From: Filimonas sp.
Lineage (GTDB): Bacteria; Bacteroidota; Bacteroidia; Chitinophagales; Chitinophagaceae
DNA length: 64,000 nucleotides
Direction of reading: 5' to 3'
Assembly (NCBI GenBank): GCA_017306865.1
Contig: JAFKHH010000026.1
Location: 1-64,000, forward strand
The position numbers and the translations under genes are program-made. The notes beneath the pieces were generated by a model. The model had not been told where the DNA came from and ran no database searches. It saw nothing but the letters and a program-made list of their open reading frames with translations. Position 1 is the stretch's first letter. Each line of letters begins with the position of its first letter. Of this stretch, positions 35,650-44,751 are shown piece by piece.

Positions 35650-35767
35650 TTTTTTTAAGAAAAAGAGAAAAATATTGAATATTAATTCATTAAGAAGTTG
35701 AACGACCTGCTTTATACAGGTAAAAATCTTAACCTGGTGAAGAATAGGTAGGCATTGTATAAAATAA

Positions 35768-37585
35768 TTACTGTTTTTGTCCCCGGAGTTTACGGAAGGT
35801 AATTCCGGCAAAATCTACTACCAGGTATTGTTCGTCTTCATAAAACTTTACATTGAAGCCGCCGAATCCGGCATTAATGCCACAGCTCAGGGCACAATGT
35901 TTATCGATAACATCAAGGGGAATATCATTGGTGCTGCCCAATGTTTTTAGCGTAAGCATCAACACACCATCGGCGGACAAACGCAGATCTACGCTTTTAA
36001 ATTTACTATCGCCAATCAACATTTGATATCCATACTGTTCATAATGACCGTATCGTCTGCTCCAGGTTGTAGTGTCAACAGCTTTAAGGCGGTATCCCAT
36101 ATTGTATTCCCGGTTTTTGGTACGCCGAAAAAGGAAATGATACCCCTGAATATCTTTGAAGAACAAGCGTAGCGTATTTTTTAAAGCCACCGTGTCATTG
36201 TTGGTGATACGGTAGGGGATGAACTCGTTTTTATCCGTATTCCTGAGTATAAAGTGACCATCTTCATCTTGCATTTCAAGGTATCCGTTTTTTATAGTGA
36301 TTGTGTGATAAGTGTTTGATTCGGCATAATTACCAGTATAGCTGCGTAATTCATTTTCTGATAGCTTAGTCGCATTTGTGGAGTCATGAAGCGGGCCGGT
36401 TACTGGTGGAGGGAACAAATCAGGGATACTAAGGCCATACCTTGGCAGCAAGTTAAAGCAAAACTCTTCGGCAGCTCTGCCGCCCTCAGCAGTGTTGGTC
36501 ATTACAATGGCGGCTGCATTTTTTTCCGGGAAAAGCAACAGCTTTGCCTGGGCAAAGCCTGCACTACCTGCATGGTACAAGGCTAACGCTGAATCGTTTT
36601 GGAACATGAACCAACCAAGCCCTTTTTTATTGCTTTCCAGTGGAACATCCCTGTTCTGTAAAGTGAACATCTTTCGTATAGTTTCTCTTCCTGTCAGGAA
36701 TTTACCGGGCTGTTTTTTGCCCTGGTAAGCGTTCAGTAATCCAATCGCATACTTGCTGAAGTCTACCATATCTGTATATATGCCACCGGAAGCAATGTCT
36801 CTGAGCTCATGCGTTGCGATAAGCTGGCCCCCCGCATAAAGCATGGCACGTTCTTTCAATGTGTCTGTTGCAAAACCACTATGCGTCATGTTGAGTGGTT
36901 TAAAAATATGGTTATGTACGTAAGCGCTATAATCTTCTTTACTAACCTGTTTGACCAGGTGTCCTAAAATATTATAACCAGCATTTGAATATAAGCCAAC
37001 CATGCCAGCAGGATAGGTGAGATACGTGTTATTGACATAGCCGAGTACATCCGTGTATTTGCCAGAGTTGAGGTCTGAATTTTTCCAGATATCAGATTGG
37101 ATGCCGGAAGTATGTGTGATGACAGATTTGACTGTAATGGCATTTGGGGTTATACCAGGGCGTGACTTGGGAGAAAATTGAGGAAGATAATTTACAAGCG
37201 GGTTGTCTATATTGATAAGCCCTTTCTCTTGCAATTGCAGTACACTGAGTGCAGTGAAGGTTTTAGTGATGGAACCAATATTGACCACCGTATGCTCCGT
37301 CATCGGGATTTTGTTTTCCCTGTCTGCATAGCCAAAGCCTTTTTGCCAGATAACTTTGCCCTCTACAATCAAAGCAACGCTAAGGCCGACTATTCCGTCA
37401 TTAGCCATTCTTTCAGAAAAGAATTTTTCCGATGTGCTGATTAGCTCAGCGTTTGTAGCTGGCCTGTTAAATGTTTTTTCTCCCTGTTGCTGCGCAGACA
37501 AGCGAGTGCTAAATGTGTGAAGAACGATACATAAAGTTAAGAGCCCTAATTTTTTTATTGAGACAATCATCCTGCCTGAAATCAT
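35768..37585 (-). CDS. Serine hydrolase of the beta-lactamase / DD-peptidase (class C-like) family
   Basis: 605 residues; a second ATG five codons in (37570) may be the true start. Signal peptide ending SAQQQ. Core (about 45-390) holds the three active-site elements: SITK (Ser105-Lys108), YSN (199-201), and a later HAG (LYHAGSAG, about 346) in the KTG position, so the fold is that of AmpC-like serine esterases/peptidases rather than a true beta-lactamase. The C-terminal ~190 residues (from about ENELRSYTGNYAES) form a lipocalin-like DUF-type beta-domain. Targets of such proteins are D-amino-acid peptides or esters; unknown here. Stand-alone minus-strand gene starting next to the PUL region. 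Confidence 0.88.
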   Translation of the reverse strand: MISGRMIVSIKKLGLLTLCIVLHTFSTRLSAQQQGEKTFNRPATNAELISTSEKFFSERMANDGIVGLSVALIVEGKVIWQKGFGYADRENKIPMTEHTVVNIGSITKTFTALSVLQLQEKGLINIDNPLVNYLPQFSPKSRPGITPNAITVKSVITHTSGIQSDIWKNSDLNSGKYTDVLGYVNNTYLTYPAGMVGLYSNAGYNILGHLVKQVSKEDYSAYVHNHIFKPLNMTHSGFATDTLKERAMLYAGGQLIATHELRDIASGGIYTDMVDFSKYAIGLLNAYQGKKQPGKFLTGRETIRKMFTLQNRDVPLESNKKGLGWFMFQNDSALALYHAGSAGFAQAKLLLFPEKNAAAIVMTNTAEGGRAAEEFCFNLLPRYGLSIPDLFPPPVTGPLHDSTNATKLSENELRSYTGNYAESNTYHTITIKNGYLEMQDEDGHFILRNTDKNEFIPYRITNNDTVALKNTLRLFFKDIQGYHFLFRRTKNREYNMGYRLKAVDTTTWSRRYGHYEQYGYQMLIGDSKFKSVDLRLSADGVLMLTLKTLGSTNDIPLDVIDKHCALSCGINAGFGGFNVKFYEDEQYLVVDFAGITFRKLRGQKQ

Positions 37586-37845
37586 GGGATAGCTACGTTT
37601 TGGTGGTTATCAATATTTTTTATACACATCCAAGCCGCAATCGAAAGGCCTGCTTAATTATAATTTCTCGAACGAAAAAGAGGCACACTTAAATAAAAGT
37701 AAGCAATGACTTATATTTTGGGGTTGCAAATGCAATCATTCTGTAAAATATGATTCTACTGTAGCTTGTTTCAATGGTTGAGTATATTTCATCTCCGCAA
37801 AAACTCAAATGGCGTGTAAGTTTTTCAGGGTAATAAAAACGAAAA

Positions 37846-37871
37846 AAGCAAGTTCCTCAGAACTTGCTTTA
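37846..37871. terminator. Terminator downstream of the proline-rich gene
   Basis: AAAGCAAGTTC / GAACTTGCTTT (37846-37856 / 37861-37871), 4-base loop; on the minus strand the stem is followed by TTTTTTCG, so it terminates the minus-strand 80-residue gene that stops at 37884. Confidence 0.85.
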
Positions 37872-37883
37872 TATGTTGATGGG

Positions 37884-38126
37884 TTATAGAAACGGAGGCT
37901 TTTTCGGAGCCGGTGGCGCACCTGGCGGTGGATCAGGATGCTTAGGCAGTTTCACCTTCGGCCATTTTATTTTTGGCTTAGGCCTGCTTTCCGGTGAAGG
38001 CGGCTTCTGTGGCGCTTTTACCCCTGGCGGCTTAGGCGGTGCCTTAGGTGCTGGAGGTCTGGGCGGCGTCTGCGCCATTACCTGTGCGCTAAATACGAGC
38101 GCCAATAAATAAACAAAGTATTTCAT
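37884..38126 (-). CDS. 80-aa secreted proline-rich peptide
   Basis: A clean signal peptide (MKYFVYLLALVFSAQVMAQ) precedes about 60 residues that are nearly all Pro, Lys, Ala, Gly and Ser: TPPRPPAPKAPPKPP, PKPKIKWPKVKLPKHPDPP, APPAPKKPPFL. No Cys, a single Trp. The opposite strand also has an ORF, Gly-rich and without signal peptide, which I reject. It is transcribed alone and ends in its own terminator. The extended, basic composition suggests a polyanion- or wall/matrix-binding peptide or a periplasmic spacer; no family is recognised. Confidence 0.75.
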   Translation of the reverse strand: MKYFVYLLALVFSAQVMAQTPPRPPAPKAPPKPPGVKAPQKPPSPESRPKPKIKWPKVKLPKHPDPPPGAPPAPKKPPFL

Positions 38127-38256
38127 ACGATAGGTAATTAAGTTTTAAAAAATGCCTGTAGAGCAATGCCCCAGGTAATTTACTTATCTAATTACTGTGC
38201 CAAAGTTTAAATAATTGCCTTAAAACACCTGCATTAATTGGTTTTTCACATAAAGA

Positions 38257-39537
38257 CTACTTGTCCAGTTCATCCAATGCGATGGCTGGCTTTTGTTCAG
38301 ATTTGCCATCATAAGCTTTCTTCAGCTCGGCTGTTTCGTTGAAGAAGCCACCATTCTTCAAAAAGAAAAGTCCATTCTCTACACCACCGTCATAGTCCAT
38401 ACGGTATTTTTTTCGCCCGGTCATATCTACTGTTACAGTCATCTTGTTTAGCGGCGTCCAATCGCCGGAAGCTGATTTGACCCACTGGTTGTGATAAAAT
38501 GCCTTACGTGTAAGATTACCCATCTCTGGTGAAAAGTTTTCAAGAAAAGAGTGAAGCCTTTTCAGGTAAGTATTGGTTGCAGGCCGGGTAAAGCTTGCGA
38601 TCAATATCCATTTATTGGTTTCGTTATCGAAGAAATAAGCAGCGTAATTTGTGGTATTATTACCAAGTGGTTTGCCATGCAGTAAGAACTTATAAGACTG
38701 CCCGGCCTTCCAGTTATACACCAGGTGAGAATGGCCGCCCGAACCTTCATTGCCAAAATCTTCAGCCACTACATCTTTACCCTTTTTCACCAGTATAATG
38801 CGCTGATCTGCGGGAATTTCTTTAGGGTTATCTGTTTTAAACGGGCTCCATACAGAGAAGATCACACGTCGTTCTGTGGGAGAATTTACCTGCATACCAA
38901 AGTATCCTTCACCAAATCCATCCGCCATAAAATAAGAGCCAACCGGGTCGCTGCCAACTGGCACGGTGATCTCATTATAAAACCACTCTGTTTCATTACC
39001 TGCATTAGACATATCATAATTAATGTGACAGGATGGGCCCCGGCGTCCCCAATAAAAATAATTGCCCTCATTGTTCTTTACATAGACCGTATTAGAATCC
39101 ACGGCTGTGCCGCTGACCTGCAGTTCCTTTGCATTAGCATATATACTGCCTGTTTTGCTAATACCGCGCGCTTCTATTTTGATATAACCCGGAGTTGAAA
39201 TATTCCATGTGCCAGCCTCGTATAGTTTTTCTGTTACACCTGTGGCTTGTATTGTATGAGATACACCATTAATCGCAAATGCGACCTGGCTTGTTCCTTC
39301 CGGTATGCTGAGTAGAGCGTTTACCTGCAATGTGCCTTTTTGCTGCACCTTTATGTACGTGCTCCATACAGCATCTTGCTGCTCCCAATTTTGCCAACCC
39401 TTGTTGGTTACCTTCTCTTTTCCTTTACTGGCTACCCATGAGTTGCCACCCAATGGTACTGATAGTGATTGCGTGTTGGTTTGTGCATTGGCGATGAATG
39501 TTACACCTAAAAAACCTATTGCTATCAATAGTCTCAT
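38257..39537 (-). CDS. DUF5077/DUF3472 secreted protein
   Basis: 426 residues. Signal peptide (1-19, IANAQ). Residues about 20-145 are a DUF5077-type beta-domain (LGGNSWVASKG..., WSTYIKVQQKGTLQVNALL); about 150-420 are DUF3472: NYFYWGRRGPSCHINYDM, EWFYNEITVPVGSDPVGSYFMADGFGEGYFGMQVNS, GGHSHLVYNWKAGQSYKFLLHG, and WKLIASFTRPATNTYL-like. Known neighbours in Bacteroidota are glycan-degrading genes, and the fold is probably a carbohydrate-binding or lyase-like jelly roll, but no activity is established. Divergent from the PL8 lyase at 39900, 360 bases apart, so it probably belongs to the same PUL. Confidence 0.82.
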   Translation of the reverse strand: MRLLIAIGFLGVTFIANAQTNTQSLSVPLGGNSWVASKGKEKVTNKGWQNWEQQDAVWSTYIKVQQKGTLQVNALLSIPEGTSQVAFAINGVSHTIQATGVTEKLYEAGTWNISTPGYIKIEARGISKTGSIYANAKELQVSGTAVDSNTVYVKNNEGNYFYWGRRGPSCHINYDMSNAGNETEWFYNEITVPVGSDPVGSYFMADGFGEGYFGMQVNSPTERRVIFSVWSPFKTDNPKEIPADQRIILVKKGKDVVAEDFGNEGSGGHSHLVYNWKAGQSYKFLLHGKPLGNNTTNYAAYFFDNETNKWILIASFTRPATNTYLKRLHSFLENFSPEMGNLTRKAFYHNQWVKSASGDWTPLNKMTVTVDMTGRKKYRMDYDGGVENGLFFLKNGGFFNETAELKKAYDGKSEQKPAIALDELDK

Positions 39538-39755
39538 ACTATGTTCAGTTGTTTTTGAGTGAAGTAATAACGAAAGGAAAAATGAAAAATAGCTTATTTC
39601 GCGCAGGAAAGAACATGCAAACGGTTGTGTGAAATGAACAAGAGAGGTATAAGGTGTGAGGATGAAGGTATAAGGAAAATGTATTTGCTTTTCATTCCCG
39701 ATTGTTTGAGCAAACGTTCGAAATCAAAGATAATGTCCTCAACAGCCTTTCATTG

Positions 39756-39827
39756 CCATTCGATTCATCGAATGGATAAAAAATAATCAATCCTCCCTTC
39801 ATTGCCGCTCGATTTATCGAACGGCAA
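39756..39827. repeat. Pair of palindromes 49 bp apart in the DUF3472-PL8 divergent region
   Basis: The 39538-39899 intergenic region has no gene. CCATTCGAT-TC-ATCGAATGG (39756-39775) and TTGCCGCTCGAT-TT-ATCGAACGGCAA (39802-39827, one mismatch) share the context CCTTCATTGCC(A/G)(T/C)TCGAT. A related hairpin is found at 51625-51650 upstream of the GH71/99 gene. These could be operator sites or a small repeat family. They lie about 70 bases before the PL8 start. Confidence 0.6.
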
Positions 39828-39899
39828 CTAAAAAAATAAAATCAGCACAAATCATCTATTAATTCATAATTAATAGGAAATTATTGGCTGAAAAGAAAT

Positions 39900-41948
39900 T
39901 TGCGCATCATGACTTGCCTATCCTTACGATCGATTGTTTATGCCGTTTTAGTTATGTGTAGTATTGGGTTGTTTACTACGTATTCCTTTGCACAGAATGA
40001 AGCTGCGTCCTTTGAGCAGATAAGCCACCGCTGCAGGCAGTTACTTTTGTCAGATACAGCGTACGCAACAGAACAATCGTATCGTGTTACAGACGATGTC
40101 ATCTATGACAAAGACGCCAAAGGCTATTATGAAAGCCTGACTGCAGAAGGAAAATGGGACGACCTGCAATACGAAGGCCAAATGCGTAGCGCATGGCGCG
40201 CCAGTTGGCATTTATATCGTACCATGCTCATCTGCAGGTTATATTACCAGACAAACAAAGCAGTGTATTTGCAAGCCGTACATAATGCACTTGCCTATTG
40301 GATAGCGCACGATTTTAAAGCCGACAACTGGTGGCAAAACAACATCAATGTACCCTATACCTATTCCAGCCTGATGATCATGCTGGGAAAAGATACCTTG
40401 CCTGCGGAAATGAAATTTTACAACGAAGTAATTGTAAAACGCATTCCTATCCGCAATGCAACAGGGCAGAACCTGCTCTGGCAACTAGACAATGAAGCGC
40501 GTGCAGCCATCCTGCACAAAGACGAGGCTGCATTTAAAAACGTTATCCTGCGTATGCAGGAAGTAATTGAAGTAACGGCAAAAGAAGGCATACAACCGGA
40601 TTACTCCTTTCATCAGCATGGCCCTATGTTACAGTTTGGCAACTACGGATTACACTTTTTAAACACACTTGTTTTTTGGATGAGTATTGCGGAGCATACG
40701 CCCTTTGCTTTTGCAAAAGAAAAGAAACAGGTATTGGTAGATTATTGTTCCAATGGTTTGCGTTGGAGCGTGTACAGAGGGGCAATGGATGCAACAGCAG
40801 CCGGGCGGCAATTGCGAAATAATTACACAGTGAAAAGAGGTGTTGTATTGCATGACAATTTCAACCTGTTACGCAGTTTAGGTAATGGCCAATTTTGTCT
40901 CAATGGATTTACAAATGATAAAACCTGTTTGCCTGCCGGTAATAAAGCATTCTGGAGAAGTGATTATATGGTAGACATGAAAGGGGAGAGAATGATGAGT
41001 GTGAAAATGCACGGCCCTTACGTGTTGAAAGTAGAATCCATTAACAGCGAAAATCTTGAAGGCGCTTTTTTAAACGACGGTGTTTGCCGTGTGCAACGTA
41101 CAGGTAACGAGTATTTGAACATTGAACCGCTGCTCAATTGGACAATGTTGCCCGGCATTACCTGCGACACCACGATTGATCCATCCAATAGTAAAGTGTT
41201 CTCTACAAAAAATAATGGAGGATTTACAGGTATGGTTTCAGATAGCAGTAGCGGTGTAGCTGCAATGCAGTATGACCGGCTGGGCATACACGGGTACAAA
41301 AGTTATTTCTTTATAGATAATATGACTGTTGCACTAGGCGCAGCAATTGATACGGGAAGAAATATAGTCACTACTATTAATCAACGGTTAACTAATAAAC
41401 GCCAGGTAATGTCTGGAAAGACGGGCAATAATAATTGGCTTTGGCATGATAGCACTGCATACATCATACCCGGCCAAAATAACCTGCATATAAATACAGC
41501 TTTTAAAAGTGCCAATTGGAAAACGATAGACGGTGCGTCAGACAAAGTTGTTGCCGATACCGTACTGAGTATCTTTTTGGATCATCGCACAGCCAATAAA
41601 TATGCATACATTATACAACCAAATGTGAGCGCAAAAGATGCGAAAAATAATAGCACCCGCTTGCCTGTAGATATTCTTGCCAATACAGCTTCAGTACAGG
41701 CCGTAAGATCAGGCAATATAATACAAGCGGTGTTTTATAGTAATGGCTCACTATCCATTACACCAGCCAGTGTTATTAAGGTATCGCAACCATGTATTAT
41801 TATATATAAGCCGGCACAGCACGCTATATGGGTAGCTGACCCTACCCGTAAGTTAGCATCTGTAAGTATAGCGGTTGCCGGTAAAGTAGCGGACATAACT
41901 TTGCCTTCAGGTATGTATGCCGGATCCACAGTAAAATATTTATTATAG
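39900..41948 (+). CDS. Polysaccharide lyase family 8 (hyaluronate/chondroitin/xanthan lyase-like)
   Basis: 682 residues; signal peptide ending YSFAQ (about 30). The alpha/alpha toroid has WWQNNINVPY, GQNLLWQ, DYSFHQHGPMLQFGNYG and GRQLRN. Placing the PL8 tetrad gives Asn191, His240, Tyr249 and Arg303, with spacings 49, 9 and 54, essentially the same as in chondroitinase AC (50, 9, 54). The C-terminal beta-sandwich (about 350-680) completes the family. PL8 enzymes cleave 1,4-linked hexosaminyl-uronate or xanthan-type chains by beta-elimination; the exact substrate is not readable. It begins the plus-strand PUL block, followed 103 bases later by the SGNH esterase. Confidence 0.9.
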   Translation: MRIMTCLSLRSIVYAVLVMCSIGLFTTYSFAQNEAASFEQISHRCRQLLLSDTAYATEQSYRVTDDVIYDKDAKGYYESLTAEGKWDDLQYEGQMRSAWRASWHLYRTMLICRLYYQTNKAVYLQAVHNALAYWIAHDFKADNWWQNNINVPYTYSSLMIMLGKDTLPAEMKFYNEVIVKRIPIRNATGQNLLWQLDNEARAAILHKDEAAFKNVILRMQEVIEVTAKEGIQPDYSFHQHGPMLQFGNYGLHFLNTLVFWMSIAEHTPFAFAKEKKQVLVDYCSNGLRWSVYRGAMDATAAGRQLRNNYTVKRGVVLHDNFNLLRSLGNGQFCLNGFTNDKTCLPAGNKAFWRSDYMVDMKGERMMSVKMHGPYVLKVESINSENLEGAFLNDGVCRVQRTGNEYLNIEPLLNWTMLPGITCDTTIDPSNSKVFSTKNNGGFTGMVSDSSSGVAAMQYDRLGIHGYKSYFFIDNMTVALGAAIDTGRNIVTTINQRLTNKRQVMSGKTGNNNWLWHDSTAYIIPGQNNLHINTAFKSANWKTIDGASDKVVADTVLSIFLDHRTANKYAYIIQPNVSAKDAKNNSTRLPVDILANTASVQAVRSGNIIQAVFYSNGSLSITPASVIKVSQPCIIIYKPAQHAIWVADPTRKLASVSIAVAGKVADITLPSGMYAGSTVKYLL

Positions 41949-42050
41949 CGATAGAATAACTGAATTCGTGAGAAAGTATAACAGGTTAAGCGATTATTAG
42001 CGATTAATTAGCCACTGCTGCATTATTTGCACACTCATAAAAACGATACT

Positions 42051-44021
42051 ATGCCACGTCTTCGATCCGCGTTATTACTTGTGCTTGCACTATCCGGCTT
42101 CGCCGTACATGCACAATTAAAACTACCTTCTTTTTTCTCTGATAGTATGGTGTTGCAGCGCAACATGAAAGTTCCGGTATGGGGCTGGGCGGCTGCCGGT
42201 GAAACGGTGAAAGTAAATTTCAATGGGAAAGAATATACAGCTACCGCACAGCAAGATGGAAAATGGATGCTAAAGATGAACCCGCTGACTGCCGGAGGGC
42301 CTTTTGATCTGACCGTACAAAGCGGAACAAAATCCATCACACTGAAAAATATATTGGTAGGTGATGTATGGATCTGTTCTGGTCAATCCAATATGCAATT
42401 CGACTTCAATAGCGCGAAAGCAAAATATGCATCAGAGATCGCCTCTTCTGAAAATAAAAACATCCGCATCATTACCATTGCACGTACATATGGCATTACG
42501 CCGCAAGACGATTGCCGTAATGATGGTTGGAAAACAACCAACCCTAAAAGTGTAATGTCCTTTTCTGCGGCCGGCTATTTCTTCGGCAAAGAATTAAATG
42601 AAAAATACAAAGTACCTATCGGACTTATTGCAACCAACTATGGCGGCACGCCTGCCGAAGCCTGGACAAGCGAAGAAGGCTTACAAAGCTTTCCCCAGTT
42701 TGCCGAAGGCGTAACGTATTTACATGATACGGCTGCTGTGAATAAAAAAATGCAGGCATCGCGCAACAACGTTGCCAACTGGCACACACGTACCAAGTCT
42801 GACGATTCCGGTTATGTAAATAACATAGAATGGTCGTTGGCCGCGTATAACGATCAGCAATGGCTGCCCGTTACCTTACCTGCACTATGGGATAACTATG
42901 GATACAAAAATACATTTGGCGTTTTCTGGTTCAGGAAAGAGATAGACGTGCCAGCAACGCTTGCAGGTAAAGCAGGTGTGATAAAGTTGGGGAGTGTGGA
43001 TGATGAAGACGAAACATTTATCAATGGCGTTAGAGTAGGGGGCTATGCAAACAGGACCAGGCCGCGTGAGCATGCAATACCGGCAGGCGTTTTAAAAGCC
43101 GGGAAAAATAGCATAGCTGTACGTGTTGTTAACTGGGACAATGCCGGAGGCTTTGCAGGCGATGAGCCAATGAAACTGGAAGCAGGCGGCGAAACTATTT
43201 CGCTTGCCGGCGCATGGAAATATAAAATAGGCTTGAAGCTACCACAGCGTCCCGGCACTTACCAGCCTACTTCTGTACCCACAGCATTGTTTAATAGTAT
43301 GGTGCATCCGCTGATACCTATGGCTATAAAAGGAGTGATCTGGTACCAGGGCGAAGCAAACGCAGATCGTGCTGCTGAGTACACCACCTTATTTCCAAAC
43401 ATGATTGCAGACTGGCGCAAGCAATGGGCGCAGGGCGATTTCCCTTTTATCTATCAGCAGTTGGTTAATTTCCGCTCTGTTGTATCTAATCCATCGCAGA
43501 GTGACTGGGCGGAGCTGAGAGAGGCGCAATTGAAATCGTTATCCACGCCTAATACTGCTATGTCTGTAGGTATTGATATAGGAGACGCGCAGACCATTCA
43601 CCCGCTGAATAAAAAAGATGTAGGCCACAGGCTGGCATTAGGCGCAGAGAAAATTGCCTACGGTGAGAAAGACATTGTGTATGCAGGGCCATTGTACAAG
43701 TCTTTGAAGAAAGAAGGCAACAAGATCATACTCACCTTTACCAATACAGGTAGCGGACTGGTGGCGAATGACGGGAAAGCATTAGCGCAATTTGCAATAG
43801 CAGGCGAAGACAAAAAATTTGTTTGGGCAACTGCTGTGATCAAAGGAAACACGGTGGAAGTATCTGCAGATGGTATAACTAATCCTGTAGCTGTAAGGTA
43901 TGCCTGGGCCGATAACCCGGAAGGATGTAACCTGTATAATAAGGAAGGATTGCCAGCATCACCATTCAGAACAGACGATTGGCCGGGTGTAACTACCGGG
44001 AAGAAGTTTGTCTTTAGGTAG
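42051..44021 (+). CDS. Sialate-O-acetylesterase-like SGNH enzyme
   Basis: 656 residues from ATG 42051 (a TTG at 42027 in frame adds only eight residues before the signal peptide, so the ATG is preferred). Signal peptide ending VHAQ (about 22). DVWICSGQSNMQF contains GQSNM with Ser113 as nucleophile of the SASA/SGNH fold; IATNYGGTPAEAW is block II; KGVIWYQGEANA is block III. A ~100-residue jelly-roll insertion of GH2-type beta-domain (about 255-400; GVFWFRKEIDVP, NGVRVGGYANR) interrupts the catalytic domain, as in known CE20/sialate esterases. It removes O-acetyl groups from sugars. Operon with PL8 lyase and probably the SusCD block, as a side-chain deacetylase. Confidence 0.88.
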   Translation: MPRLRSALLLVLALSGFAVHAQLKLPSFFSDSMVLQRNMKVPVWGWAAAGETVKVNFNGKEYTATAQQDGKWMLKMNPLTAGGPFDLTVQSGTKSITLKNILVGDVWICSGQSNMQFDFNSAKAKYASEIASSENKNIRIITIARTYGITPQDDCRNDGWKTTNPKSVMSFSAAGYFFGKELNEKYKVPIGLIATNYGGTPAEAWTSEEGLQSFPQFAEGVTYLHDTAAVNKKMQASRNNVANWHTRTKSDDSGYVNNIEWSLAAYNDQQWLPVTLPALWDNYGYKNTFGVFWFRKEIDVPATLAGKAGVIKLGSVDDEDETFINGVRVGGYANRTRPREHAIPAGVLKAGKNSIAVRVVNWDNAGGFAGDEPMKLEAGGETISLAGAWKYKIGLKLPQRPGTYQPTSVPTALFNSMVHPLIPMAIKGVIWYQGEANADRAAEYTTLFPNMIADWRKQWAQGDFPFIYQQLVNFRSVVSNPSQSDWAELREAQLKSLSTPNTAMSVGIDIGDAQTIHPLNKKDVGHRLALGAEKIAYGEKDIVYAGPLYKSLKKEGNKIILTFTNTGSGLVANDGKALAQFAIAGEDKKFVWATAVIKGNTVEVSADGITNPVAVRYAWADNPEGCNLYNKEGLPASPFRTDDWPGVTTGKKFVFR

Positions 44022-44023
44022 GA

Positions 44024-44240
44024 TAGAAGCGTGAGACGTGAAGCCCCGCTGTTCGACATGTTCCGAAGGGCATGTCGAACGCAGATAAAGCGGATGTGAA
44101 TCCGCGACATTAGACAGGTTCGTGAGGACACGAACCAGGGCGAGAGTGGACAAGTTCGTGAGGACACGAACCTGGGCGAAAAGAGCAAGCGTGCATTCAC
44201 GATTGCCGATTACCGTTTCACGCTTCTCGTCTCACGATCC
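44024..44240. repeat. Hairpin-rich repeat cluster in the 44022-44751 region
   Basis: The 730 bases between the esterase and susC contain no gene. The first part has TGTTCGACATG/CATGTCGAACG (44050-44082), two copies of GTTCGTGAGGACACGAAC (44119-44136 and 44154-44171) each followed by GGGCGA, and outer arms GCGTGAGACGTGAAG / CACGCTTCTCGTCTCACG in inverted order. It looks like a compound palindromic intergenic unit, partly the same family as 12821-12870. From about 44240 to the susC start I see AT-rich leader sequence and a 12-codon ORF (44640-44678), see findings. Confidence 0.65.
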
Positions 44241-44751
44241 TTATTCTAAATGGGGTTTGCTCATTAAAAAAAGGTGATTCAAATGGATGGCTTTTTGGAA
44301 GGATCATCTATTAAATGCAGCAATTAATCTGCTTAATGTCTTCGATTAATTTTACAACGAATTGATTAATAGTTTTTTGTGTAAATTATTTTCTTTCTTG
44401 AAAATTAATCTGAAAAAGGCGTCGTGTTAACGGATTATTAAGTAAAAATTATCCTGCTGAAGCAACCTTTGTTACACTGAACATCAGCAACCTCAATTGC
44501 CGATGCCCGGTCTTCGATTACTAACGTTCTGAACCTTGCGCATCTTCAAGATAACCTTGTGCCCCGTCCGAGCCGGGGTAACCTCATAACGATAGCAGCC
44601 GTAACCGGTATTCCTAAACACAAACCGATTTAAGCCACAATGAAAAAAGTATCTCGTACCTCATGTTTCCCGCCGTAACCAATAGACTGCCTGTTGGATG
44701 TTGCATTTTCAATCATTTTATAAAGATTCTTAAAACTAAATACTAACGATT

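Noticed and set aside
37864-38112. A Gly-rich plus-strand ORF of 82 residues opposite the proline-rich gene
   Set aside because: Its frame is simply the complement of Pro/Ala codons. The minus-strand reading has a signal peptide and a terminator.
38725-39198. A 157-codon plus-strand ORF inside the DUF3472 gene
   Set aside because: Complement of a protein with clear domain motifs; no independent support.
42010-42030. GCCACTG motif suggestive of a cobalamin riboswitch before the esterase gene
   Set aside because: Only the seven-base motif is present; the rest of the aptamer (stems and B12-box surroundings) is missing.
43658-44200. A 180-codon minus-strand ORF over the 3' end of the SASA esterase and repeat region
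   Set aside because: Overlaps a well-supported gene and its tail is made of hairpin repeats (SRTCPLSP WFVSSRTCL).
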